Of a DNA stretch of 37,959 nucleotides, positions 27,963 through 36,965 are shown piece by piece. The DNA lies in assembly GCA_028872955.1 (NCBI GenBank), contig JAGWNX010000030.1, positions 1 through 37,959 on the forward strand. Direction: 5' to 3'. The stretch is from Acidobacteriota bacterium (lineage in GTDB: Bacteria; Acidobacteriota; Terriglobia; Terriglobales; Acidobacteriaceae). Both the position numbers and the translations under genes were made by a program. How positions within the stretch are numbered: the first letter of the stretch is position 1; each line of letters begins with the position of its first letter. The notes beneath the pieces were generated by a model. It saw only the letters and a program-made list of their open reading frames with translations. It was not told the DNA's origin and searched no databases.

Positions 27963-28895
27963 ATGAACATTACGCGCCGACGTGGCACGATTGCGATCTT
28001 CATCACCCTGGGAGTCTTTCTTACCGGGCTGGCGATTGCGTTGAACGTCGGCTGGCTCATTCTGAATGAGCGCACCGTTGCCTTTGCGGTGCTGGGCGTC
28101 ATCCTCTTCTCCATTCTGATTGCGGGCGTGGTGCTGAATACGATCTTTCTGGTGCGCGAGATCCGCCGCAATGAGCGGCAGAACTCCTTTCTGAACGCGG
28201 TGACGCACGAGCTGAAGACGCCGATTGCGTCGATCCGTCTCTACCTGGAGACGTTGCTACGCAGGCCGATCGAAGAGGAGCAGCGACAGAAGTTTTACAG
28301 CATCATGCTGGCCGACTCTGACCGGCTGCTGGCCACCGTCGAGCAGGTCTTGAAGGCCGGTGAGCTGGGCCAGCGCGAACGCCAACTGAACCGCACCGTG
28401 ATTGACGTGACCGCGCTGGTTGCCGAGTGCATCGCCATTACCCTGCAGCGCCGCCACCTGCAGCCAGAGGCGATTGTGCTGGAGCCCGTCTCCGGCGAGG
28501 TGAAGCTGACCACGCTCGGCATCCATGAGGACCTGCGCACGGCGGTACTGAACCTGCTGGACAATGCGGTGAAGTACTCGCCCAACGGCGTGCATGTGCG
28601 CTGCCACCTCTCGATCCATCGCTATACATGGATCAGTCTTCGGATTACCGATACAGGAATGGGGCTGCAGCCCAACCAGTTGAAGCGGATCTTCAAGCGC
28701 TTCTACCGCGTCCCGGGCCGCGACATGATCAAGATCAAGGGCACCGGGCTGGGGCTGTTCCTGGTGCGCAATATCGCACGCCAGCACGGTGGCGATGCCA
28801 CGGCCGCCAGCCCGGGACTGGGATTCGGCTCCACCTTTACGTTGACGCTGCCGCTGAATACGGCACCGCAAGCCGCCGGACCACGCACCAGCTGA
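27963..28895 (+). CDS. Histidine kinase with a minimal external loop
   Basis: A 310-residue sensor kinase with two adjacent transmembrane helices (about 9-37 and 41-63) joined by only a few residues, no periplasmic domain, no PAS domain and no clear HAMP. The HisKA domain carries His82 in AVTHELKTP and the ATPase domain has LLDNAVKYSPNG, DTGMGLQ and GTGLGLFLV. Intramembrane-sensing kinases of this shape usually detect membrane or cell-envelope stress. The partner is almost certainly the OmpR-type regulator 55 bases downstream. It follows the desaturase terminator and precedes an LPS-export permease. The start at ATG 27963 has no strong ribosome-binding site. Confidence 0.93.
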   Translation: MNITRRRGTIAIFITLGVFLTGLAIALNVGWLILNERTVAFAVLGVILFSILIAGVVLNTIFLVREIRRNERQNSFLNAVTHELKTPIASIRLYLETLLRRPIEEEQRQKFYSIMLADSDRLLATVEQVLKAGELGQRERQLNRTVIDVTALVAECIAITLQRRHLQPEAIVLEPVSGEVKLTTLGIHEDLRTAVLNLLDNAVKYSPNGVHVRCHLSIHRYTWISLRITDTGMGLQPNQLKRIFKRFYRVPGRDMIKIKGTGLGLFLVRNIARQHGGDATAASPGLGFGSTFTLTLPLNTAPQAAGPRTS

Positions 28896-28950
28896 CAGAG
28901 CCGTCGTTGGCGATCGACATACAATAGGGCCAGAGGAGAACGTCACGGCC

Positions 28951-29685
28951 ATGTCCTCACAAGCTCCGCTGATTGCGCTGGTAGAAGACGAGGAGCATCT
29001 TGCCCAGGGGCTGCTGTTTAACCTGCAGGCCGAGGGCTACGCGACGCACCACGAGAGCCATGGCGACGAGGCGCTGGCCTATCTGCTGAACCCGCCCGAG
29101 CCGATCAGCGCGATCGTGCTGGACTGCATGCTGCCGGGGCAGGACGGCTTTTCCATTGTGCGTGCGCTGCGGGCCGCACAGATCTACACCCCCATTCTGT
29201 TGCTCACGGCGCGCTCGCGCCCCGAAGACATTCTGGAGGGCATTGAGGCCGGTGCCGACGACTATCTGCCCAAGCCGTTTGAGCTCTCCATCCTGCTGGT
29301 GCGCATCAAGTCGCTGCTGCGCCGTACCGCCTGGCAGTCCAGCGCGGCAACGCCAGAGCCAGCTGCACCTGAGGCGGCAGCCGCCTACAGCTTTGACAAC
29401 CGCACCATCCGCTTTGATGCCCTCGAGCTGGTCACGCCTGAGAAGACGATCCACCTGACGCTGATGGAGGCCGACCTGCTGCGCTACTTCACAGAGCGCG
29501 AGGGCCAGGTGATCTCGCGCTCTCAGATTCTCGAGCAGGTCTGGCACGTCCACCAGGACACGGATACTCGCGTGATCGATAACTTTATAGTGCGGCTGCG
29601 GCGGTATATCGAGGAGGACCCGGCCAACCCGGTCCATCTGGTTACGGTGCGTGGCGTCGGCTATCGGTTCCTGGTCCGGGCGTAA
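28951..29685 (+). CDS. OmpR/PhoB-family response regulator
   Basis: A 244-residue regulator. Receiver domain with EDEEH near the N-terminus, phospho-acceptor Asp58 in VLDCMLPG, a Thr in LLTAR and a Lys in LPKPFEL. A linker of 20 residues rich in Ala/Pro leads to a winged-helix DNA-binding domain containing LTLMEADLLRYFTEREGQVISR and VDNFIVRLRRYIEEDP-like recognition segments. It would be phosphorylated by the adjacent kinase and bind tandem direct repeats. GAGGAG lies 12 bases before the ATG. The gene is followed 65 bases later by the LPS-export permease, whose expression it may control. Confidence 0.94.
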   Translation: MSSQAPLIALVEDEEHLAQGLLFNLQAEGYATHHESHGDEALAYLLNPPEPISAIVLDCMLPGQDGFSIVRALRAAQIYTPILLLTARSRPEDILEGIEAGADDYLPKPFELSILLVRIKSLLRRTAWQSSAATPEPAAPEAAAAYSFDNRTIRFDALELVTPEKTIHLTLMEADLLRYFTEREGQVISRSQILEQVWHVHQDTDTRVIDNFIVRLRRYIEEDPANPVHLVTVRGVGYRFLVRA

Positions 29686-29704
29686 ACGACGCCGCAGCTC
29701 GCGT

Positions 29705-29710
29705 TACACT
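29705..29710 (+). promoter_or_regulatory. Candidate -10 element upstream of the LPS permease (TACACT)
   Basis: TACACT lies 39 bases before the ATG at 29750, in the short gap after the response regulator. It would give the permease a promoter independent of the kinase/regulator pair. No -35 was found. Confidence 0.3.
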
Positions 29711-29749
29711 CTTGGTTGAGGGCAATCCGGCACAGAACGCTCGATCCGC

Positions 29750-32170
29750 ATGCGCATCTTTACCCGCTACATCCTCCGGGAAGTGACCTCCCACGCCATG
29801 CTTGGCGGCGCGCTGTTTACGTTTGTGCTGTTCATGCGCGACCTGGGCAGGATTCTGGAACTGGTGGTGCGCGACTCGGCCTCGCTGACAGATGTCGCCC
29901 GCATCTTTCTCTACTCCCTGCCCAGCACGCTGACGCTCACCATCCCCATGGCGGTGCTGGTGGGAATTCTGCTGGGGCTCAGCCGTCTGGCCTCCGACAG
30001 CGAGATTACGGCTATGCGCGCGGCGGGCATGGGCGCGCTGGACTTTGTAGGCATCGTCTCCATCCTGTCGGCGGTTGCGCTGGCCCTGGGGCTGGTCAAC
30101 TCGCTGTATCTGGTGCCGTCCTCCTCGGCGGCGCTGTTGCGGCTGGGCGATTCGCTCAAGAATTCGCAGGCCTCGTTTGAGCTGCAGCCGCGCGTCTTCT
30201 ACGAGGACTTCAAGAACTACGTGCTGTATGTGCAGGATGTTCGTCCGGCTGCGGGCGCGGCGGTGTGGCGGCACGTGTTTCTGGCGGATCTGACGCAGCC
30301 GGGCAACCCCAACATCACCACGGCCGATGAGGCCATCGTGGTTAATCACAGCGCCGAGGAAGGCAGCAATACGCCGTCGCTGCATCTGCACTTCGTCAAC
30401 GGTGGGCAACACAGCACGGCAGCCAGCGATCCCAACCAGTACAACATCTCCACCTTCTCCTCCACCGATCTGCCGATCCAGACTGCGGGGCAGGACGATA
30501 CGCACCTGGGCCGCCTGGATACTCCCTTGCTGGCCCTGAGCCTGCCCGAGCTGATGCGACGCGCACGCACCGCGCCGCCTGCCATGGCCAGCGCCTACCG
30601 CATCGAGTTCAACAAGCGATTCTCCTACCCCTTTGCCTGCCTGGTGCTGATGCTGGTGGGTGTGCCACTTGGGCTGTCGTCCAAGCGTGGCGGCAAGTCG
30701 ACTGGCTTTGTGCTGACGATTCTGCTCGTCTTCCTGTACTACTTCGTCTCGTTCATTGGGGTGGCGCTGGCCAAGAATGGCAAGCTGAGCCCGATGCTGG
30801 GCGTATGGGGCGCCAATCTACTGTTTACCGCAGCAGGAGCCTTTCTGCTCTACCAGATGTCACGCGGCGGCATTGCACTTAGCCTGGTGGCCACGGCAGG
30901 CCAGTATCTCTCCGCATGGATGGCGCGCCTGGTGCGTCGCGGTCAGCAGACCGGCACCGCGCTGGAGCCGTTTGACCTCTCCGTGAAGTTGCGCAAGCTG
31001 CGTTCCACCCTGGGTACGTCATTTCCGCTCATTCTGGACGACTACGTGATGCGCGAGTACCTTACCGGCTTTGCCCTGGTACTGGGTGCATTCACCACGC
31101 TGTTTCTGGTCTTTACCTTCTTTGAGCTGATCGGCGACATCATCCACAATCGCACGCCGCTGGTCACCGTCGGCGATTATCTGATCAACCTGATCCCGTT
31201 CATCATCTCGCAGGTCACTCCGCTCTGCTCGCTGGTGGCGGTGCTCATTACGTTTGGTGCGCTCAGCCGCTCGTCAGAGATCACGGCCATGAAGGCCACA
31301 GGCATCAGTCTGTACCGCATCGTCACGCCCATCCTGGTGCTGGCAGTGCTGCTGTCGGCCGGGCTGTTTGCCTTCAACGAGTACTACCTGCCTGCCGCAA
31401 ATCGCAGGCAGGAGGCGCTGCGTTCGGTCATTAAGGGCAAACCAGCGCAGACCTTTCTGCGCCCGGACCGCAAGTGGATCTCCGGCCAATCCAACAGCCA
31501 GAGCACGGGGACGAATGGCAGCCAGACGGGCACCGAGAGCGGGGAGCCCGCACGCATCTTCTACTACCAGTTCTTTGACGCGGATAAGAACGTCTTTGCC
31601 AACCTGACCGTCTTCGAGTTTGACCCGGTCAGCTTCCACCTTACCCGTCGCATCTTTGCCAGCTCGGCACGCTGGGACGATCGCATCAATCGCTGGGTGT
31701 TTGAGAACGGCTGGCAGCGCACCTTCGCCGGCGATACGGTTACCAGCTATCAACCTTTTACGCTCTCCACCTTTGCCGAGATCCGCGAGCAGCCCTCCTA
31801 CTTCAAGAAGGAAGACCTGCAATCGGAACAGATGTCGTACGGCGAGCTGGCGCGCTACATTGAGGACCTGCGCCAGTCGGGCTTTGAGACCAAGCGACTC
31901 TCCGTGCAGCTCTATAAGAAGCTCGCCTATCCGCTGATCACGTTGGTCATGGCCGTCCTGGGCATCCCCTTTGCTCTCTCCATGGGCAAACGTGGCGGAC
32001 TGGCCGGCATCGCTGTGGCAATCTTTCTGGCGATTGCGTACCTGGGGGTCGACAGCCTGTTTGCGGCCATGGGCAACGTCAACACGTTGCCTGCGGTGCT
32101 GGCTGCCTGGACACCCGATCTGCTCTTCGGCATCACGGGCACCTACTTCCTGCTGCGCACGCCAACCTAG
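29750..32170 (+). CDS. LptF/LptG-family permease, two permease units in one protein
   Basis: An 806-residue membrane protein that contains two complete YjgP/YjgQ-type permease units. LptF and LptG are normally separate proteins of about 360 residues that pair in the inner membrane with LptB to extract LPS. The first unit (about 1-400) begins RIFTRYILREVTSHAMLGG and has an N-terminal helix pair, a periplasmic beta-jellyroll-like domain and C-terminal helices. The second (about 428-806) begins with DDYVMREYLTGFALVLGAF, followed by the FTFFELIGDIIHNR segment and its own periplasmic domain of about 200 residues. Both begin with the same kind of amphipathic helix. The frame is continuous with no internal stop. 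It lies after a kinase/regulator pair and its stop overlaps that of the convergent patatin gene. Confidence 0.9.
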   Translation: MRIFTRYILREVTSHAMLGGALFTFVLFMRDLGRILELVVRDSASLTDVARIFLYSLPSTLTLTIPMAVLVGILLGLSRLASDSEITAMRAAGMGALDFVGIVSILSAVALALGLVNSLYLVPSSSAALLRLGDSLKNSQASFELQPRVFYEDFKNYVLYVQDVRPAAGAAVWRHVFLADLTQPGNPNITTADEAIVVNHSAEEGSNTPSLHLHFVNGGQHSTAASDPNQYNISTFSSTDLPIQTAGQDDTHLGRLDTPLLALSLPELMRRARTAPPAMASAYRIEFNKRFSYPFACLVLMLVGVPLGLSSKRGGKSTGFVLTILLVFLYYFVSFIGVALAKNGKLSPMLGVWGANLLFTAAGAFLLYQMSRGGIALSLVATAGQYLSAWMARLVRRGQQTGTALEPFDLSVKLRKLRSTLGTSFPLILDDYVMREYLTGFALVLGAFTTLFLVFTFFELIGDIIHNRTPLVTVGDYLINLIPFIISQVTPLCSLVAVLITFGALSRSSEITAMKATGISLYRIVTPILVLAVLLSAGLFAFNEYYLPAANRRQEALRSVIKGKPAQTFLRPDRKWISGQSNSQSTGTNGSQTGTESGEPARIFYYQFFDADKNVFANLTVFEFDPVSFHLTRRIFASSARWDDRINRWVFENGWQRTFAGDTVTSYQPFTLSTFAEIREQPSYFKKEDLQSEQMSYGELARYIEDLRQSGFETKRLSVQLYKKLAYPLITLVMAVLGIPFALSMGKRGGLAGIAVAIFLAIAYLGVDSLFAAMGNVNTLPAVLAAWTPDLLFGITGTYFLLRTPT

Positions 32171-33873
32171 TCCCCGGGTTGCCCCGAACGCGGCTCCTCG
32201 CGGAAGACCTGGTCCAGGAGTGCGTTCATGATGGGGTCGATGACCGCGAGGTTGGCCGGGTAAGACCAGATGCCGATCAACTCGCGCACCATGGCGCTTA
32301 CGCGACGCTTCATCCCCTCGCGAAAGACCGTCTGCTCCTCGGCAGGCACATCGCTCAACCGCAGGCCGTTCAACTGCAGGTTGATGGGGCGCGTCTGGCC
32401 TGGCGTGTAGTGCAGCGGGCCAAGCTCGCCGGGCAGCGACAGCATGGGGTCCTGCAGCACGGCCCGCGCCACCAGCCTGCCGCGGTCGTAGTCGTGTTGC
32501 CGATACCGCTCGTGAAAGAAGCCCAGAAACGCGGTCAACTCGGCCCCGGCCAACTGCTGCTCCGACACGGTAATGCCGTAGATGCGCATCCGATCCTTTT
32601 CGCCGAGGTTGGCGCTGCGTTCCATCACCAGCACGGTGTCGCGAAAGGCGATGGCCTCCGCACTGCCCTCGCCCAGTTCGCGCATCTCCTGTTCGTACTG
32701 GTGGGCGATGCGCCGTCGCGCCTCGTCCAGAGTCTCGCCGCTGGCCGTAGCGATCTCGCGCGGCTGCCGGATCTCGACCACGCCGAAGAGCACGGGCAGC
32801 AAAGCATCGGCGCTCTGCTGCAGCACCTGGGCAGAGACGGCACCCGTGCGCAGGCTCTGCTGCACGCCTCGGGCCCGCGCATCCAGCAGGTCGATGCCGT
32901 GGTTCACCTCCTCGGCTTTCAGCCAGTCCTCAAACTCCGACTGGGCCAGAATGACCTTGGCAAGTCTCTTGGCCATATCCATGTAGTCGGCCTGCTCCTC
33001 ACAAAAGCCCTGATCGACGCTGGAGTCTTTGCCGTGCGGCGTGATGAAGAGATAGAAGCGACTGTCGTTGTTCCAGTGCCGGTCGCGCTGGTTCACGATT
33101 CGCTTGGCCATGGCCAGGGGCTCGCTCTGCAGCACCGCGCCATCGGTGTAGGTAAAGCGCCGGGTCTCCTCGCTCCACGGCTCCAGGTTCTCGCGCGCGT
33201 AGTCGTTGCGGGGCCGCACCAGCTCCTTGGCACGGAAGGCCAGGGGAAACGCACCGCTGGCAACGGCGGCCTGTTTGATCTCCAGCCACACGTCGCGCCG
33301 ATCGGTGGTTGCATCCAGCGTTCGTGCGATGCGGTCGTCGTGGCGCGTGTAGGTTACCTTGCCGCCGGGGTGCATCTCATAGCCGTAGTCCACCCCGTTC
33401 AGGTTGGTGAGCGTCATGCCCAGGCTGATGGAGGGTGCAGCGGCGGAATGCCGTACCGGGGTGGTCGGAGTCTCGCTCTCGTAGCGATCCAACAGCAGCT
33501 CGTCCATGACGGACTCCACCAGGTTTGAGGAAAAGATGGAGCGCATCGCGGGCTCCGCCTCGCCCGTGTCTTCGTCTTCGGTCGCAACCAGTCCGGCGAG
33601 ATCCACCCGCTTGACCCACACGTTGTAGAGCGGGTTATCGTACGGCCCGCGAAACTCCCCCGCGGCGTAGAGCATCTTGTGCGCCAGAATGGCTGCCGTC
33701 ATGCCGCCGGAGGAGGCCCCGGTGAGCACGTCGATCTCAATCTTCTCCGCCGCATCCAGTCCGGGCGTGGCGTTATGCTGCTCAATTGCATCCAGCACCT
33801 CGTAGATGACCCCGGCCTCGTAGCTGCCCAGGGAGACTGCCCCCGCTATTGTGATTGCCAACCGCTTCGCCAT
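32167..33873 (-). CDS. Patatin-like phospholipase
   Basis: A 568-residue patatin-domain protein, expected to be an acyl hydrolase acting on phospholipids or other lipids. It shows an N-terminal GAVSLGSYEAGV region (the glycine-rich oxyanion loop), the nucleophile elbow GASSGG with Ser54, and the catalytic Asp in the YTDGAVLQSEPL segment near 245, giving the Ser/Asp dyad. The remaining 250 residues are helical and of the type found in large patatin-like proteins. There is no signal peptide or TM, so it is likely cytosolic or peripherally membrane-bound. The stop codon shares the CTAG palindrome with the convergent LptFG-like gene. A divergent FKBP gene starts 100 bases upstream. Confidence 0.9.
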   Translation of the reverse strand: MAKRLAITIAGAVSLGSYEAGVIYEVLDAIEQHNATPGLDAAEKIEIDVLTGASSGGMTAAILAHKMLYAAGEFRGPYDNPLYNVWVKRVDLAGLVATEDEDTGEAEPAMRSIFSSNLVESVMDELLLDRYESETPTTPVRHSAAAPSISLGMTLTNLNGVDYGYEMHPGGKVTYTRHDDRIARTLDATTDRRDVWLEIKQAAVASGAFPLAFRAKELVRPRNDYARENLEPWSEETRRFTYTDGAVLQSEPLAMAKRIVNQRDRHWNNDSRFYLFITPHGKDSSVDQGFCEEQADYMDMAKRLAKVILAQSEFEDWLKAEEVNHGIDLLDARARGVQQSLRTGAVSAQVLQQSADALLPVLFGVVEIRQPREIATASGETLDEARRRIAHQYEQEMRELGEGSAEAIAFRDTVLVMERSANLGEKDRMRIYGITVSEQQLAGAELTAFLGFFHERYRQHDYDRGRLVARAVLQDPMLSLPGELGPLHYTPGQTRPINLQLNGLRLSDVPAEEQTVFREGMKRRVSAMVRELIGIWSYPANLAVIDPIMNALLDQVFREEPRSGQPGD

Positions 33874-33957
33874 GCCTGCTCCACCGTGGCAGCCATTACA
33901 CCATTGCTTGCGGCGGGGGCGTCAACCCTTATCCTGCCCACGAAGCCCTAAATCGCC

Positions 33958-33963
33958 TACACT
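33958..33963 (+). promoter_or_regulatory. Candidate -10 element of the FKBP gene (TACACT)
   Basis: TACACT ends 9 bases before the FKBP ATG at 33973. GAAGG lies between them, so this gene may have a ribosome-binding site as well. No -35 match at a standard distance. Confidence 0.38.
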
Positions 33964-33972
33964 TGAAGGCAT

Positions 33973-34719
33973 ATGACCAAGCGTTTGATCTCCTTGCCTG
34001 CAACCTTGAGCGCGACAGCCCTGATGGTGGCCCTGACCGCCGCAGCCCAGACCTCGCCCCATGCGCCCGTGCACCACACGGCCGCAAAGCCCGCAGCCGC
34101 AGCCAAAGCCACTGAGCCCTGCGCCAAAGTGCCGGAGCTCTCGCCCAAGATTCCAGCACTGCCGGCGGGCGCGCCGTGCCCGCGCACGCTGTACACCCTC
34201 ACCACCCAGCCGCCTGTGAAGCTGGAAGACGTCTCGCCCCTGGAGGGGCCTGAGCTGGCTGAGACGCTCGGCCTTACGAGCTCCAGCTTCTCGCTTGTCT
34301 ACGTGGATACCAAGGTTGGGACAGGAGAACTGGCGAAGCCAGACAAGTGGTACACCATTCAATACACCGGCTACCTGACCGATGGCACCAAGTTTGACTC
34401 CTCGGTCGATCGCGGCAAGCCCATCTCGATTCCCTACGGCAAGCACCAGGTCATTCTGGGCTGGGACACCGGCTTTGCGGGCATGCGCGTCGGCGGCAAG
34501 CGCCGCCTGTATATTCCCTACCAGCTGGCCTACGGATCGACGGCACGCGGGCCAATTCCGGCACGGGCCGAGCTGATCTTTGACGTGGAGCTGGTAGCGC
34601 AGTCCGACACGGAGCCGCAGGAGGCATCGGCACCCACCGCAGCCGCCAAGCCCGCAGCAGCGGATGCGAAACCCGGCACATCGGCGCATCCTGACACCCA
34701 GCCTGCGAATCAAAAGTAG
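33973..34719 (+). CDS. Exported FKBP-type peptidyl-prolyl isomerase
   Basis: A 248-residue protein with a signal peptide (about 1-25, ending AAAQ), a low-complexity Ala/Lys/Pro/His linker containing two Cys residues, and a single FKBP domain at about 120-220. FKBP landmarks: WYTIQYTGYLTDGTKFDSSVDRG, PISIPYGKHQVILGWDTGFAGMRVGGKRRL and the YGSTARGPIPARAELIFDVEL C-terminal strand. It would accelerate proline isomerisation and fold exported proteins in the periplasm. The last 30 residues are Ala/Pro/Thr-rich. Only 11 bases separate its stop from the ABC-exporter start, so the two are probably one operon. Its partner substrates are unknown. Confidence 0.93.
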   Translation: MTKRLISLPATLSATALMVALTAAAQTSPHAPVHHTAAKPAAAAKATEPCAKVPELSPKIPALPAGAPCPRTLYTLTTQPPVKLEDVSPLEGPELAETLGLTSSSFSLVYVDTKVGTGELAKPDKWYTIQYTGYLTDGTKFDSSVDRGKPISIPYGKHQVILGWDTGFAGMRVGGKRRLYIPYQLAYGSTARGPIPARAELIFDVELVAQSDTEPQEASAPTAAAKPAAADAKPGTSAHPDTQPANQK

Positions 34720-34730
34720 AGCGAATCGAT

Positions 34731-36473
34731 ATGTTCACACGACTGCGGCCTCTGGCCCCTTACTTTCGGCGTTACTGGAAGAGCTTCGCCTGGGGCGGAG
34801 TCGCAGTTGTGCTGTACAACACGATCAAGGTGCTGCTGGCCTCGGTCATTGGCCACGCCGTGGACGATATGCGCCACGGCGTGACCCAGCAGAAGATTCT
34901 GTTCCACGCGCTGCGCCTGCTCGCCGTTGCAGGTCTTTCGGCAATCTTTCTGTACATCACCCGGCAAGTCATCATTGGCGCATCCCGAGAGATTGAGTAC
35001 GACCTGCGTAACGATCTGTTTGCCAACCTGGAGCGTCAGGCACCCGGCTTTTACCACACGCACCGAACCGGCGACATTATGGCGCGCACGACGAACGACC
35101 TGAATGCTGTCCGCCAGCTGCTGGGTCCGGCCATTATGTATAGCGCCAATACGCTGGTGTTTACGGCTGCCGCTCTTCCCTTCATGCTGCGCATCAGCCC
35201 GTCGCTCACGCTGGTGGCGTTTGTGCCGCTACCGATTGCATCGGTCCTGGTGCAGTACTTTGGTGCCAGGATTCATACGCGCTTCGAGCGGATTCAGGCG
35301 ATGTTTTCTGATATCTCGGCCAAAGCCCAGGAGAACTTCTCCGGGGCGCGCCTGATCCGTGCGTTTGCCCAGGAGGAGGCCGAGATCGCCTCCTTCGAGA
35401 CAGCGAATCGCGAGTACATCCGCCGCAGTCTTTACCTGGTTCGCCTGATGGCGATGCTGTGGCCAGCGCTGGAGTTTGTGCTGGGACTCTCACTGATGAT
35501 TACCCTGCTGGTGGGCGGGCATCAGGTGGTGCAGGGCCGCATCTCGCCCGGACAGTTCACCGCCTACCTGGTGTACATGGTGCAACTCACCTGGCCCATG
35601 ATCGCAGTGGGCTGGGTTGTGAATCTCTTTCAGCGTGGCACGGCATCGCTGGTACGCATCGACGAGTTGCTGAAGACGCAGCCCACCATCCAGGACACGC
35701 CAGATGCCGTCGCAGCCTCCATCCAGGGAGAGGTCACCTTCCGCAACCTTACGTTCGCGTATCCTGATGCGCCAGCCGTGCTGCAGCAGATCGACCTGCA
35801 CGTGCCGGCGGGCACGTCCTTGGCGATCGTTGGCCCGACGGGCTCCGGCAAGTCAACGCTGGTCAATCTGATTCCGCGATTACTGGACGCGGAGCCTGGC
35901 ATGGTGCTGATCGATGGCCAGCCCATACGCCACTGGCAGTTGCAGACGCTGCGGGAGGCCATCGGCTTTGTACCGCAGGAGACCTTCCTCTTCTCCGACT
36001 CCATCTACCAGAACGTCGCCTTTGGCGTGCCCGATGCGACCGAGGAGCAGGTGCAGGAAGCCGCGGCAGTCGCGCATATTCGCAACGAGATTCTCGAGTT
36101 TCCTAAAGGCTTCCAGACGCTGGTGGGTGAGCGTGGCGTCACGCTGTCGGGCGGGCAGAAGCAGCGCACCGCGATTGCGCGCGCCGTCATTCGAGACCCG
36201 CGCATCCTCATCCTGGATGACGCCCTTGCCTCCGTAGACACGTACACGGAGGAGCAGATACTAACCGGGCTGCGGCGCATCATGCAGGGACGCACCACGA
36301 TCTTCATCTCTCATCGCATCTCGACGGCGCGGCATGCGGACCAGATCGCCGTGCTCGTCGGCGGACGAGTCGTTGAGCGCGGCACACACGACGATCTGAT
36401 GGCACGGGCCGGCTACTACACCAGCCTATTCGAGAAGCAGCGTCTTGAAGAAGAGCTTGCCGTAACCGCCTGA
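34731..36473 (+). CDS. ABC exporter, fused permease-ATPase (MsbA/lipid-multidrug type)
   Basis: A 580-residue half transporter with six transmembrane helices (about 15-310) and a C-terminal ATPase domain. ATPase motifs: Walker A GPTGSGKST at 368-376, Q-loop FVPQETF, signature LSGGQKQR, Walker B ILILDDALASVD and the H-loop SHRIS. It should act as a homodimer exporting lipids, drugs or peptides; MsbA-like lipid A flipping is plausible in a window with LPS-export genes, but the sequence does not prove it. It starts 11 bases after the FKBP gene. Its stop lies 4 bases from the stop of the convergent fliS gene, leaving no room for a terminator. Confidence 0.95.
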   Translation: MFTRLRPLAPYFRRYWKSFAWGGVAVVLYNTIKVLLASVIGHAVDDMRHGVTQQKILFHALRLLAVAGLSAIFLYITRQVIIGASREIEYDLRNDLFANLERQAPGFYHTHRTGDIMARTTNDLNAVRQLLGPAIMYSANTLVFTAAALPFMLRISPSLTLVAFVPLPIASVLVQYFGARIHTRFERIQAMFSDISAKAQENFSGARLIRAFAQEEAEIASFETANREYIRRSLYLVRLMAMLWPALEFVLGLSLMITLLVGGHQVVQGRISPGQFTAYLVYMVQLTWPMIAVGWVVNLFQRGTASLVRIDELLKTQPTIQDTPDAVAASIQGEVTFRNLTFAYPDAPAVLQQIDLHVPAGTSLAIVGPTGSGKSTLVNLIPRLLDAEPGMVLIDGQPIRHWQLQTLREAIGFVPQETFLFSDSIYQNVAFGVPDATEEQVQEAAAVAHIRNEILEFPKGFQTLVGERGVTLSGGQKQRTAIARAVIRDPRILILDDALASVDTYTEEQILTGLRRIMQGRTTIFISHRISTARHADQIAVLVGGRVVERGTHDDLMARAGYYTSLFEKQRLEEELAVTA

Positions 36474-36477
36474 GGCG

Positions 36478-36960
36478 CTACGCCATCCAGCGCGAGGAGA
36501 CCTCACAGTCCAGCTCCACGTGAGCCGGGGCCGAAGCTGCCAGCGGCATAAACAACTCCTCGCGCGTGCGCAGCTCCCGCGGCAGCACCTTGCCCGCCGC
36601 TGGGTCCCGCGCCACCACCAGCCACGCATCACGTACATTCTTGACGCATGCAATCACCTTGTGGAACTCCTCCACCGAGGCGTGGTGCGAGGCTTCCAGA
36701 ACCATGGTGAACATCGCGTTGTAGAACTCGCTGAGTGCGGCAGCGACACTGCCGCCAACGTCAGGCCGCAGCCTGGCCTGCAGATACATGATGATGTCGA
36801 TAAACTTCTTCACGGCCATGCGACGGCCACGCACATCGTCCTCCTGGGCGCATTGCGCCGCGCGATAGAGGAAACGGATCGCTGCGTCATACAACGCCAG
36901 CACCAACTCCACACCTGTAGCCCCTGCCAGCGAGTCCCGTTCGTAACTACCCTGTGACAT
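36478..36960 (-). CDS. fliS: Flagellar export chaperone FliS
   Basis: A 160-residue helical protein that binds newly made flagellin and delays its polymerisation before export. The N-terminal YERDSLAGATGVELVLALYDAAIR pattern and the helix arrangement are typical of FliS, although the sequence is divergent and somewhat longer than the usual 125-135 residues. It lies directly downstream of fliD, the usual order. The start is uncertain: GTG 36969 would overlap the fliD stop as GTGA, and ATG 36960 gives a more typical N-terminus (MSQGSYERD), which I prefer. Assignment rests on context as well as sequence. Confidence 0.85.
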   Translation of the reverse strand: MSQGSYERDSLAGATGVELVLALYDAAIRFLYRAAQCAQEDDVRGRRMAVKKFIDIIMYLQARLRPDVGGSVAAALSEFYNAMFTMVLEASHHASVEEFHKVIACVKNVRDAWLVVARDPAAGKVLPRELRTREELFMPLAASAPAHVELDCEVSSRWMA

Positions 36961-36965
36961 CTGGT

